A DNA stretch of 64,000 nt from Campanula takesimana (Eukaryota; Streptophyta; Magnoliopsida; Asterales; Campanulaceae), in the NCBI GenBank assembly GCA_026119855.1, contig JAOWBW010001123.1, forward strand, positions 310,001 through 374,000, read 5' to 3'. Made by a program: the position numbers and the translations under genes. Positions 48,158 to 60,605 of this stretch are shown one piece after another; position 1 is the stretch's first letter; each line of letters starts with the position of its first letter. The notes under the pieces are model-generated. The model was not told where the DNA came from, did not search any database, and was given only the letters and a program-made list of their open reading frames with translations.

Positions 48158-51100
48158 TGACACGCCCCAAGTCCCGGGATCCCCTAATAGAACCTCGAAC
48201 CTGGTGCGCGTAACTAACAAGAAACAAAAAACTAACGGGAAACAGGAACAATACATGTTAGAAACAAACTGACATGATATATATACTTAAGAGTAAGGAG
48301 ATAAGATAGCTCACAACGAGTTCTAGACCAAGAAAATTAAAACCAAACATGGTTACATACAGCGGAAGACATGCCTAGCACATAATCTGGCATCAAGAGA
48401 TGTCTAGAGACAACAAGTACTACACAAATCTACCCCAAACAAGCCCTGAGTTTAACAACTCATACAACATCGTCCTTACCAAAGTGTAAAAGGACACTAG
48501 TCTCAAACAAGAACATCCTGCGAAGTACGTTCCCAGCTATGCCGAGCCTCACTGCGTACTATCCCATGCTTTCCTGAGGGGGGGGAAACAAATAAAGGGT
48601 GAGATAAATCTCAGTAAGCTATTAACATGCAACTACATGACATGTTATCACGCAATTCCAGTAGATACTCAAGTAATCATATATAAAGTATCATCAAGTA
48701 ACAAGTATAGGAGAGGCTAAGCCAACTCAACAAGTAATCAAGCTCAAGATATGATCAGGTAACAAGTAGTCAAGTAGTGTGAGAGGCTAGACCAACTCAC
48801 CAAGAAGCACATAGGTCTATCACGTATCATTACCTGAATCCTTCCTTATTTCTCCCAAGAATACCATTATTGTCGATGCTTGTATAGCTGATGACAACCA
48901 CGATTATCACTTATGCCCCAGCCCTCGCAATAAGCGTGAACCTATACACCCCTCTGAACCAAATAAGCCAGCTGGACTCACACGAGAATGCACAAGTAGA
49001 TGTTTACTTGAACTACGAGAATAGAACTAAGTCCCATATTAGTGGACCAGTCTTTATGCACCATGTAATCATGTATCATGTGCTCACGAGAATATGCACC
49101 ATGTAATCATGTATCATGTGCTCACGAGAATACAAGTACACATACGCAATCATTGCGAAGACAAATCAATCTAACAATGGCACGTAGAGTGTCCATATAA
49201 CACGATCAATCCAAGTTAGAGTCTATTAATAACAGACCTCAAACAAGTAGTAGGGTATATCATTCTATATCACTTTGTCACATGCCAAGTTTGCACGTAC
49301 ATATTCATATCACGTTTAACACATTAAAGTGTCTATCACGATACCCTTACAATCACATAGATCCCAATACCTTAGACTCTAAATACGTAGCAGAATAGGT
49401 TACATCATACCTAGTCACGGTCATATCTCACGTATATGTATCGTTAGTAATCGAGTACATTTTCCAACACATATTGTGTTCTGTAGTTATTCTTATTAAC
49501 TTAAATCGTAGTATACACGATTATATGAATTATCTTCATATTACACTAGTCCCTATTTTCTTTAGGAACCCATTTAGAGACAAGATATCTTCTTTATTCT
49601 TTATATACTACATTGAGTATATACACGATTAAAACCAATCACTAGCACTTTAGTGCTTATTCATAGTATTTCCAATATACACGTATCAAATTCAAATATG
49701 TAGTAGAGTTAATCATTCTCTATCTAGTTCCATATCCCAACTCTTTTGGTTATTCATACCATGTATCAAGTAATCAAGAAGTAACATTCTATCAAGTAAA
49801 TATATACAAGATTTGCATATACACATCAAGAATCTTTCAAGTTTATTACCATACACATATATTGGTGTCAAGACACGTACAAGATTTTATAATCTTATAT
49901 TCAAGTCTTAATCCAATTATTTGGATGTTCAAGTTATGTACAAGATTTTATTGTCTTATACTTCAAGTTACTGTCTCAACTTAAGACATTCAAGACATTC
50001 AAGACATTCAGGACATTCAAGACATTCAATACATATACCAGATTTTATCATCTTATATCCAAGTTCTCAATCCATTTCTTTGGATGGTTAAACATGTACA
50101 AGAGTTAATTATCTTATACTTCAAGTTCAAGCTAGGAAGATGAATTATACATCTTTCACGTACTATTTTCCAAATCCTTTTCTTAGGACATTCAAGCTCA
50201 AGACATTAGTTGGTGCCCCCAAGGTACACAAACATTAACTTCAAGACACATAAAAGAGTTACTACTTTTATACTCAAGTTATTATTTAATTATGATTTAA
50301 GTCCACATTTCATTTGTTCACAAAGGGACTATTTTTCAGTACTAGAGTGTTCTACAACACTCATCTAGGCCATCTAGGGTAGTACCCTAAACCTAGACCA
50401 AGAATACTTCGAGTTCAAATTAAGTAAATGAGCTATACAACTCATACTTACAAGTTCATAATCCCCTACATAGGATATTCGAGCTCAAGACACTAATTTG
50501 GTGCCCTCAAGGTGCACAAACATTAGTTCCAAGACAAGCATAACACATAAGTGCTTGGTCATAGCACTTTTAATACATAAAGAAGACTTCTTCCTTTTAT
50601 ACTCAAGTTCTCATTTTAATTTAATGAGTAATCATGTTTAAGACTCACTTCTGATACCCCTAAGGTGTCACAACACTTGCTAGGACATCTTATCTTAAGG
50701 CTATATGCCTTAGGAGGGATAAGCTTTCAATTTAATTTAGATTTAAAACACTTTGGTTGGAACAGGGGACCGGGCGGGCGCCTAAGGTAGACCGGGCGGC
50801 CGCTCATCCAAGCGTTTTTAAAACCAAAACTTCTGGCCAAATGGGCGGGCGCTTGGTGCCTAAGTGGGCGGGCGCCTGGTCCAATTTTTCAGCAAACACC
50901 AATTTCTTTCCAGGCCTAAACTTTTCCGTCCCAAGCGTAGGAGTAACTTCTACTAACAATTTCTAACATTCAAGAGTGCATTTTAACATGCTCAGAACAC
51001 TTTTATAGAGATACTTCATTACTTTATCACTGTCCCACAAGTAATAGAATAATTCTCTTTTATTCCATTTAAATAATTCACCGTCTGTAGACACCCCACC

Positions 51101-53165
51101 TTGGACCTCTCACCCCGATTGCATACAAAGTATTTTTATTTAACTTATTTTTGTTGATTTCTGTTACTTCGGTTAAGTTCCTAACTGATTCCGTTAGTTT
51201 TGGACTAAACTGCATAACATAGTTAACTTTTAGGGTCATTCTGTCATTTTCTGCCGCGGGCGCTTCCGGAACTGTTAACGGGCTGCACGCGCGTCTCGCC
51301 CCAAAAGCGGGACTCGCGCGCTTCCCACTTTGGCAGTAACAGATTGCACCTTATTTCCCTCATTTTCCTAGTTCACAAAATAACCTCTTTTTACATCCAC
51401 ATTCATCCCCCCCTTTTCTCATTAACTCACAATCCCAAATTCTAAGCCTTTTCCCAAAAACTAATATTTCTTACATTTATTATTTGATTTTTTTTATTTC
51501 TTTCATTTTTCTTTTATTCATTTATCTTATTTTCTATTGGTCAATTCCATCTCACATGGATTGACCAATTTCCCTCCAACCTTTCCCTCTTTTTTTTACC
51601 TATAAAAACCATCATCTTCTACCTTAGAAAGGGACCTTTTTTACACTCTTTGGACCTTAATCTCACATTTTCACTACACCTACACTATACACAATTCTCT
51701 ACACAAATTCTCCAACAAGAGTTTTTATACAACAAATTGTTCTACAACAATTTCATTACAACAACAACACTTTCAAGTCAAGGTTCCAAGTCCTCTTTCT
51801 CAAGGTACAACTCCATTTTCTTCCTTTGTTTTCTTCTTCTTGATGTATGCAATCCCCATTAATGGGACATGACCAACATGACTACTTCACATATTGAAGT
51901 TAGTTAAGGTTATCTCCCTACATTTTAATCTTAACTTTAATTCACCATGTTAATTTCTCTTCATCTCTTAATGTAATTCTTTAACATTACTTGTTACATG
52001 TAATCTTTATCATTAAATAAATAAAACAATTCTATTTTATTTCCCCTTTATTTCCCCTTTTCTTCTCATCACAATTGTTAGCACATTTCTATTTAATAAA
52101 TTGAAGGACATTTAGCATTAGAACACCAATAGTAGCAAGACCCGCATAAGCGGGGCGGAGTGGGTGTTTAAGTACTTCCCACTCCGTCACCTAACCCCCG
52201 AACCCTTCTCTCCCGAATCTCTGGTTTTGTACATAAATTAGGCTATTTCTAGGTTTTTCTTATGTTCCTTTAAAAACATAGGTTGCGACTCTAAACAATC
52301 TAAAACAAGTTAGACATCCTAGGATAATTCACCGCTCTAGCCAAGTTGTGGTTCCCCGGGGTATCTACACCGTCCCAAAAGTATAAGTACAATTTTATAA
52401 TATACTAATATACCCATTTAGGGATACTTCCATTCATTTCCCCGTACCACAAATAATGGTACAATTTTTCTAATAATATTTAAATCAAGTTAATATTTTA
52501 CCGTCTCACGAGTAGGAGTATAATTTTCACTATCCTTTTAACAATACCCAGGGACTCAACATGTTCAATTAACATATTTTCATTCAACCCAAGGTGTATT
52601 TCCAGTATACGTATACTCCCTTTGTCCCAAATTTACAAGTATCACGAAAATTGCTCAAAACACAATTTTAACAAGAACAAGTAGCGGGAATAACATATAT
52701 GCATGTTATTACAAGTAAGGGGGAGTCAATAGCTTACCTAGTCCGAAATCAAGTTGACCCAAATTAATTTCTGTTCGGCAGGAAATGCTCTATTCAACGC
52801 CACGAATATTTATCCGGGTCCGAAATCACGAACATAGAGTTAATTAAGCTCGAGGAGTCGAGAATAGGAAGAATCCTAAACCTTCTTTATACACAGAGAG
52901 AGCACGAGAAAGTTTGAGAATGAAAATGCCTTTCTCAGGAGGCAAACAAACAAGATATACTTGGAACTTTCCAAGAATTGCAACTAGGCCCCTCAAATTC
53001 TAACTTTGACAAAAAGGCCCCTAAACTTTCAACTTTGATATTTAACCACCTTAACTTTCTAAAGTAGTTAAATAATTAACTCAAATAAAAATAGCATATA
53101 AATATGCTAGTCAAGAATTTAACAAGCAAGTCAAGAATTTAACAAGAATTAAGACGGGCGTTACA
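48158..53165 (-). mobile_element. Solo LTR related to the Tekay LTRs, itself interrupted
   Basis: The plus strand begins TGACACGCCCCAAGTCCCGGGA and ends GACGGGCGTTACA, the reverse of the Tekay LTR ends (TGTAACGCCC...CGTGTCA). Without the nested LTR it is about 3.7 kb, longer than the window's other Tekay LTRs, and much of the middle is diverged. The flanks (GTGTT left, ATGGT right) do not match, so the TSD has decayed or the LTR recombined between elements. Boxes GCGGGCGC/GCGGCCGC are at 50774, 50796, 50845 and 50868. Confidence 0.82.
51086..52369 (+). mobile_element. Solo LTR, second Tat-like family, copy 3 (1284 bp)
   Basis: TGTAGACACCCC...GGGGTATCTACA with the perfect TSD CCGTC (51081-51085 and 52370-52374). 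Boxes start at 51256, 51285 and 51314 (29/29 bp). Confidence 0.92.
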
Positions 53166-53508
53166 ATGGTGGTCGGATTTGGAGGGTGGTGGTCGGATTT
53201 TGGGAGAGTTGATGGTGGTTTTGTTTGTTGACTGGTGGTGTTGGTGGTTGTTGACCGGTGGAGTTGGGTGAAAAATGACCAACATCGAATTGACTTTCAT
53301 GCCCTTATGTTTTCAAAGAAAATGACCAAAATCGCCATCACATGGCATGCACATGTCGAATTTCAGTTAAATTTTTAACTCTGTTACGTGCTAGGGTGCA
53401 AAGTGGGACTTGTGGTTAATTGAGGTACTACCTTAAACTCGCGCGAGGGTGCAAAGTGGGAATGGGTGTATACTTTGGGGGGCTAGACATATTTTGGCCT
53501 TACTAGAT

Positions 53509-54438
53509 TGATAATGTCAAATAAATTCTACTCATTTCGTCCTAAAATAAAATTATAAGTATTAAATTAATTTTTCTCACTACTCACTCTGTTTTAAAAT
53601 AAATATTCACAAAATTCACATTTACTCTTTGCATCTCACTAGGGGATCTTCTTTAGTATCAAAACTGATATTTTTTTTAAACATTCATTTTGAAACGGAA
53701 AAATAACATGTTTTCTACATGATGAGAATGGATTGACAAAAATTATTCAATGGGATAGGATAATAAGAGGGGAAATTGGAATTGTTGCAGCGAGCATTGT
53801 TTAAACATATTTCTCCTGTTTCCAAATGAATGATTGAGATCAATTGAATAAGAGTGAGAATAGGAATCGTTTCGGCGAGCATTGTTTAGACATATTTCTC
53901 TCGCTTCCAAATGAATGATTGAGATCAATTGAACTCATATTTATTCAATTAATCTTGATCACATAAATTAAAATATATATATATAATTAAATTTGATCAA
54001 CACTTTATACTGTAATAAAATAACAAAATACTCGCTGCAACAGTTCTTTCTTTGTAATAATAATGGGAGTTGGAAAAATAAAATAAAGGATGGGAAAGAG
54101 TTAACTTTGGATTCAAACAGCTTTTCTCCTCCACCCTGTTTTTCATCTTGGGGCATCATCAAGTGGAGGGGCCAAGAAAACAAAATAAATAAGTTGGTGA
54201 CCACAAAAAAAGTAAGTAGTAGGGTCCATCTAGGATGCCAAATGTTGGACTTCATCATGTATGTCTTACTCTCCCTCTTCTTTTCCTTTATTTGGTCAAT
54301 TATCACTATTTTTTGTGCATTTCTATTTTGTGCTACATCTTTATGTTTACACCGAAATTTTGAATTATATAGAATCTATAAAGTTTTTTAAGTTCACACT
54401 CTTCTTCCTCGTCCAATTTTGTTACACAACAATCAAAA
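53509..54438. other. Intergenic DNA without a gene
   Basis: A duplicated motif of about 50 bp (GCGAGCATTGTTTAAACATATTTCTC... and GCGAGCATTGTTTAGACATATTTCTC...) lies at about 53791-53935. Nothing else could be supported. Confidence 0.5.
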
Positions 54439-54440
54439 TA

Positions 54441-54723
54441 CTGCCTCTATCCTAGAAAGATAGTCTCAATTTGATATTCCAAAAAGATAGTCTCAATTTG
54501 ATATTTTATGGTCAACAAAAATAAACTTTGATCAAATATTGGTGTCAATTTAATAATCACAATGAAATCCTAAAATTGTTATTGATAAATCACTTAATGA
54601 TTTATCAGTTACAAATTTTTGAATTTCACTAAAATGATTAAATCGTCACCAATGGTTGGTCAAAGTTCATTTTTGTTGACTATAAAAAGTTAAAATGAGA
54701 CTATCTTTCTGGAACAGAGGGAG
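54441..54723. mobile_element. Stowaway MITE (283 bp)
   Basis: TA flanks; ends CTGCCTCTATCCTAGAAAGA / CTCCCTCTGTTCCAGAAAGA. The inner end word AAAGATAGTCTCAATTTGAT is repeated in tandem at the left. Confidence 0.85.
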
Positions 54724-54725
54724 TA

Positions 54726-55805
54726 TGTAACTTTCGTCTCACAATAAAATAAATCTTGCAATTTTATTTTTTTATTTTTTTGCTTCAAAATAAATTTTGC
54801 ATTAAAAGTTGTCTTAATTTTAAAAGTGTGCAAACGGGATTCAAACTAGTGAAATATAAAACCATATCTAAAAAAGTCACAAGTCAAATACATCAAATGC
54901 TAGCTACTATGAGACAGAACAATAATCTTTCAAAAAAAAAAAGAGACAGAACAATAAATATGAGCTAAATCTTTTAACTCTGATGGTTGTTACTTGTGAG
55001 AAATTATGATAATTGAAGATACTTCATTTGTTTTGAAAAAATAGTCTTACATTAATATTGTGATTGAATTAATTAGATTTGGACAAAAAATTATGTAAAT
55101 TTAATCACCTTACTAAACTTCTAAACATTATCACTGATAATATTTTTTGTGGTATATCAATAATAAATTTTAAATTGTAATAAATAATTTAAATTACATC
55201 ATTTTTGTATTAAAATTCAATCAAGTTGAGAGCTATTATATTTTAATATTTTTTTCTGGATTGAGTTTGAGAGAATAAAATTCTTTTGATATTTAGTTGG
55301 ACATTTTCTATTATCCAAATAAATATTGACACTCCACCTTTGGGCACCGACCTACCAACCAGAGCGCAAATCAAACAAATTCAAATAAACCTTTTTATTT
55401 AGGCTGACATTGCAACAAGATTAGCTGGACAACTTTTATAATGATAATTACATTTCAAGAAAATATGTCTCATTTTTATTATTGATGCATTATTATAAAT
55501 AGTTTTAATAATTTTTATAAATATTTATTAAAATAATTTTATTCATTTATTTATAATTAAAAAAATATAGAAATATCATTTTAAGACGAAAGAGTAAAAC
55601 AAAAGTCACTGAAAACGTCCTTAAAACCTTAGAAAATGATTAATATATTTTGTGAAATTTTTGTTCTAGTTGTTAATACTATATCTAAAGCATAATGGGT
55701 ACCGCAGCTGAAATGTAAGTCATCAAGTTTTAATATTGCTAATGCAAATTATAGCATAATAAGGTGTCGCACTTGATGAGTACTGAGTACATTTTTACTA
55801 ATTAA
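54726..55805. other. AT-rich intergenic DNA without a gene
   Basis: No gene, RNA or bounded repeat could be supported in this interval. Confidence 0.5.
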
Positions 55806-55807
55806 TA

Positions 55808-56058
55808 CTCCCTCCGACCCAGAAAGATAGTTCACATTTTTTCGTTGTTACTACGAGAGAACTTTGAGCAGTTATAAATGCTACTTATAATTATGTTAAT
55901 GAGAATCTAAAAGTTGATATTAACAGTATTTATAATGGTGTATCAAGAACAATTTCAAAAATTTCATTAGAATAATTAAAAGTATCCTTAATTATTACTC
56001 AAAGTTCCTTCGTAAAACCCATAAAAATAGGAGGACTATCATTCTGGGACAGAGGGAG
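55808..56058. mobile_element. Stowaway MITE (251 bp)
   Basis: TA on both sides; ends CTCCCTCCGACCCAGAAAGA / CTCCCTCTGTCCCAGAATGA. Confidence 0.88.
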
Positions 56059-56659
56059 TACTACTCTATAATAAAAGATAGTCTAATTTGGGTTTCTATG
56101 GTTAGTATTAATAAAATTTGATTAAATAATAATTTTAATTTAATTATTTCTATAAATTGTAAAAAGTATTGTTGTTAAATTATTAATAAATTATCAATAA
56201 AAATTTTAAAATGTCATTGAAATAATAAATTATTTAGTATTTGACTGATTTAATTTTGTAACCATAATTTTTTAAAAAACTACTATTGTTTCGAAATAAT
56301 ATAAATTAACGACAAAATCTTGTAAAAAAAAATTAGTTTTTGCTAAACATTAAAAAAAAAAACTACTTTTAAGCATTTAAAACCTCCTCATGTGCAAGCG
56401 AAAAGCCGGTTCCATCACAATCAAAACCGATTTTAATAATATAAAAACTAGTTTTTTCATAATGTTATGAAAAAAAAATTGTTTTTATAAAACAAACTCA
56501 AAATTAACTGCCTATTCTAATGGAAGGGAAAATCCATCATAAATTGCATGGTTTCAACCCCCACATTTTCCTGTGGAAATAATGCAATGTTGCCGATAGA
56601 GCATTAGGCTTTTTAAAAAAAATAAAAAATAAAAAAAAATCAATTGAGCAATAGTTATA

Positions 56660-56756
56660 GAGGTGGTCTCTTGAGAACACTTAGATCCGTCTCATAGAAG
56701 AGACGGGTCGAACCATGACCCATGGGGCATAACCTGTCAGGCTGCCACCCATTAGT

Positions 56757-56793
<37 letters not shown>

Positions 56794-57902
56794 AGTTTTT
56801 ATAAATAAAAAAATCAGCTTTTTCGTCGTTTACCAAAAGTAATAGTTACATAACTTAATGCAATGACTATATACATATAAAGTAACATTGTTCATAAGTA
56901 AACGTAACACTGTTTTACAAAAACAAAAGCTCGTTGTACCCATTTTTTCAAATGTAATACTAACTATAATTACGTGTAACCCAGACAATATCTAAATGTA
57001 ATTATCATAGGATTTAACTGCTTTCTAAAAATACATAAAGAGTGGCTAGGATTTATTCTTAACTACAATGATCTAATGGCTGACATTTTTTTGTTTTTTT
57101 CTTTCTTTTCTTGCAACCCTCCAGATTAAATTTCACAAAAATAAGGTTAATCATATAACTAACTTTTATTATGCTTTTAACAATATTTTAGACGAAATTA
57201 TGACAGAAAATAAAAGATAGTACAAATAAATGAGTGAAGAGGCGTGAAATTGGACATACTGGCACGGGTAGAGTACTAGTTTATACTGAAATGTAATAGT
57301 GCTTTTGCAAAAATGTAAAATATTGTGTATTTTGATTTAATTTTTTGAAAGAAAGTAACATTTGAAAAGTAACAACTCATATACATGAATATAATTGTTT
57401 CTACAAGTAAATGTAACACTTTAATAAAAGAAATTATAACATATTTCTATAGATAATGTAATACTTTTACATATAATACTAATCAAGTGTTTTAGCTCTA
57501 AAAATGTAAATGGTTGAATTATTACTTTTTCTATACATATGTGTTACAATTATGTATAAACACTATTACATATAAGTAACACGTTTGTTACATTTTAGTT
57601 GTAATAAATATTACTTTTGGCAAACGAAGAAAACATTAAAAAAAAAAACACTGTTACTTTTATGTATATATGTATTACTTTTATGTATATAAACTGTTAC
57701 ATATAAGTAACACGTTTGTTACATTTAGTTATAGTAACTATTACTTTTGACAAACCGAAAAAAAAAAACCAAAAATAATAATATAAAAAATATAAAAAAT
57801 ATTTTTTTTTTTGGGCCGGTGGGTCATGGATCCGGTCATGGGTCAAAAATTACCCGTCTCTACTATGAGACGGGTCATGATATTCTCATACAAGTTTTTG
57901 TC
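56660..57902 (-). mobile_element. Foldback MULE-type element, copy 2, with nested insertion
   Basis: The perfect 9-bp TSD ATAGTTATA is at 56651-56659 and 57903-57911. It is inverted relative to the other two copies: it opens GAGGTGGTCTC and closes with AAGTTTTTGTC. Without the 272-bp insert at 57008 it is 971 bp. It contains a (TA)n run near 56759-56790. Confidence 0.9.
57008..57279 (+). mobile_element. Helitron-like 272-bp insertion
   Basis: Copy 1 gives the empty site: ATTATCA|TTTATACTG (reversed view). Here 272 bp lie between that A and T, and the insert ends in CTAG (57276-57279) with a GGCACGGG half-hairpin just before. A/T placement and CTAG fit a Helitron; the 5' end (TAGGATTT) lacks the usual TC, so it is atypical or decayed. 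Confidence 0.6.
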
Positions 57903-58174
57903 ATAGTTATATGACAAAGTACAAATTAATCAATGTTAAATAAAAGAGAAAAATAAAAGTCCCCGGTTTTGTTGCAAGCAGAGGATTTTAACAAAATTCC
58001 AGATACAGATACTCAAGGGAATAACTTTAGCAAATCTCCCTTCTTTATAAAGTTGATTACAGCTTATGCTTCTTCTTTTCCCCACCCCCTTATTTTTTCC
58101 TTTATTTTATCAACACTTTTATTTTTTGACTAAAAGGACAAAACATGTAATACCCATTTACCCACACAAAAGAA

Positions 58175-58965
58175 GACAAAAACTTGTGTGAGAACACTCC
58201 AACCCGTCTCATGGGTGAGACGGGTCATTTTTTTGACCCATTATCCGACCCACAACCCTGCTCCAGGACCCATGGGGGGGACCCTGCCACGTGGCAGCCC
58301 CTCATTGGCCCAATTTTTTTTTTTTTAATTTTTTTTTAAAATTTTTATATTTTTATTTTTGGTTTTTTTTCGGTTTGTGAAAAGTAATAGTTACCATCTC
58401 TTAAAGTAATAGTGTTATTCCTATGTTTTCTTCGTTTGCCAAAAGTAATACTTATTATAACTAAAATGTAACAAACGTGTTATTTATATGTAATAGTATT
58501 TGTAAATAATTGTAATACATATGTATAGATATCTATTTGTTTTCAAACAATAAGTTACAATGGGGTCAAATTTATCATGATACATGTAAAAGTATTACAT
58601 TATCTATAGAAATCTGTTACAATTTCGTCAATCAAAGTGTTACATTTACTTGTATAAACTTACTATTACATTCATATACATAAGTTATTACTTTTCAAAT
58701 GGGTAAAAACGAGCTTTTGTTTTTTTAAAACAAGTATTACGTTTACTTATGAACAATGGTACTTTAAGAGATGGTAACTATTATTTTTTGCTAAACCACT
58801 GAAAAGCCGAAAAAAAATATAAAAACTCAAAAAAAAAAAAAAAATAAAAAATAAAATAAAATTGGCCAATGGTGGGTTGCCACGTGGCGGGTTCGGTCCA
58901 TGGGTCATGGGGCGACCCGTCTCATGCATGAGACGGATCCCCTTGTTCTCATGGGAGACCACCTC
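58175..58965 (+). mobile_element. Foldback MULE-type element, copy 3 (791 bp)
   Basis: The perfect 9-bp TSD ACAAAAGAA is at 58166-58174 and 58966-58974. It opens GACAAAAACTTGTGTGAGAACA and closes GGGAGACCACCTC. It is a shortened version of copy 1 with the same GTAATA-rich arms. Confidence 0.92.
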
Positions 58966-59382
58966 ACAAAAGAATACAAGGTAATCCAATAATAAAAAGA
59001 GGAGCCTAAAAATTAATTTCATTAATTTTTATTTACAAGTTGGCCAAACTTAATGACCCACAATTTAATTTTTATTGAGTTTGGGCATGTTACACCAAAG
59101 ATTGTGTCAATTTAATTTCTATTATTATTATTATTTGGTTTGGTTGGCTTTATCCCATTAAGGTCAAAGTGATTAACCTTTGGGGCCCACAATCTTATTT
59201 CTATAACTGAAGATTTGACAACTAAAAACAAAGGATAGCAGCAATAGAATTAGAAAGAAAACGAAATAGGATTAATAAAGAAAAGAACACTTTTTTTTTA
59301 TTATTTGAAAGGAGGGCCGGATTATAAGATTAGAATAATATTAGATGTAATGAATATTCATATTTTGATTGATTATTTTATA

Positions 59383-59556
59383 CTCCTTCCATTTTAAAAT
59401 AATAGCCTCATTTTTTTAGTTTTTTATTTTGCTTAAAAGTAAGCTTCATTTCTAAAATTAAGTTTATAAAATCACTGAATTTTCTATACTTATACAATAA
59501 TGTAATTTTAAAATATTTGACAAGTCAAACGAGATTATCATTTTGAGATGGGGGAA
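59383..59556. mobile_element. Stowaway-like MITE (174 bp)
   Basis: TA flanks; ends CTCCTTCCATTTTAAAATAA / TTCCCCCATCTCAAAATGAT, both leading into a GATAAT/AATAGCCTCA-type segment. Diverged. Confidence 0.65.
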
Positions 59557-59559
59557 TAT

Positions 59560-60602
59560 CAAAATATTAAATAATATATACACCAATTAAATGACTGTTA
59601 ATTATTTTTTTGGAGCATATTTTAGGTTCGTAACATCTATGGTAAGATTATCTAGAGTCAGTCTTATGAAAAGCTTGTTTTACACTAAAAGATGTGTAAA
59701 ACATGTTTTACATCAAGAGATTCTATTTTACATTAAAACGAGTGTAAAACAAGTTTTTCTCAAAATTTTAACGATTATCTAAGATGGGTCGCTTGGTTAT
59801 AAAGACATCATCCAATAGAAGTTAATAAGGGACAAAGTATTTTGCTTAGTGTTGTGCATATAATAATGAGAAAAGTGACCCTATCCTAATTGTAAATTGT
59901 GTATATATGGACCAAATACCTCATTCCCAATCATCAAGTGAGCTACATTTTCCAACTACCAACTCTAAAACCTCCATAACCACCACCTACCTCCAGCCAT
60001 CCATCACCCAATAAACACACACTCAAACTCTCTCTCACACACACATCCCCAAGGTCTCACTATCTACTGTTTCCTCCAGCCGTCTTTAAACGAGTGTTAC
60101 ACCATTTGCCCCGAAATAAATGTCATAGTTGACAAGTAAATGTTTTTAAGCTTTTAGTTATGTTTTTTTAATTGATCCAATCTATTCATATGGTAGAGTT
60201 ACACCTCCTATGACATTGCAATGCTTGTGCCTATTAAATGGGTAGTATAGGAAGATCACCAAACTTCATACCTTATTTTTCGCAAGCCGGCATTTATTTT
60301 GAGACAGACCAAAAAGTATGACATTTATTCCGAAGCAGGGTGTAATTTTTTTTAAAAAAAAGAAAAAATGTCTCATAATGATAATTTTTGTTTTTGTAAC
60401 ATACTTTTTCATCAATTGATTTTTTACCAAAAAAAAAAAAAACATTTTCTACTGACAAAATTAAATGTTTAGAAAGTAATTAACAAACATATATATGAAG
60501 CTTTTATATTTTATTATATAAAAATTATATTTTCAGAGTCCTAAATCATTTAGGGACAGCCATATTTGGAAGATCAGTTGTGACATTAAGTGTTTACTCT
60601 TG
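59560..60602. other. Intergenic DNA without a gene
   Basis: Near 59640-59760 a short motif (GTGTAAAACA..GTTTTACA) is repeated. At 60098-60350 an inverted pair (GTGTTACACCATTTGCCCCG... and TATTCCGAAGCAGGGTGTAA) suggests a diverged MITE. No coding region is seen. Confidence 0.45.
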
Positions 60603-60605
60603 TTA

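Larger units (their letters stand above)
47087..53499. mobile_element. MULE with long TIRs (6.4 kb), host of two nested LTRs
   Basis: The perfect 9-bp TSD TTACTAGAT is at 47078-47086 and 53500-53508. Terminal inverted repeats of about 190 bp start GGCCAAAATATGT and share AAGGTAGTACCTCAATTAAC and CCCTAGCACGTAAC. Without the nested LTRs the element is about 1.4 kb and encodes no transposase. Its interior (about 47690-48060) has a C-rich stretch that reads as a Pro/Ser-rich frame (47875-48060), possibly a captured piece, and GGTGGTCGGATTT repeats. It starts 364 bp upstream of the MyoB-like start codon. Confidence 0.92.

Noticed and set aside
48153..53170. Matching TSD for the Tekay-like solo LTR inside the MULE
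   Set aside because: The 5-bp flanks GTGTT and ATGGT differ at three positions, so I do not claim a TSD.
53993..54391. 132-codon plus-strand ORF
   Set aside because: AT-rich, hydrophobic Phe/Leu-rich product with an opposite-strand ORF of equal quality; no splice or domain evidence.
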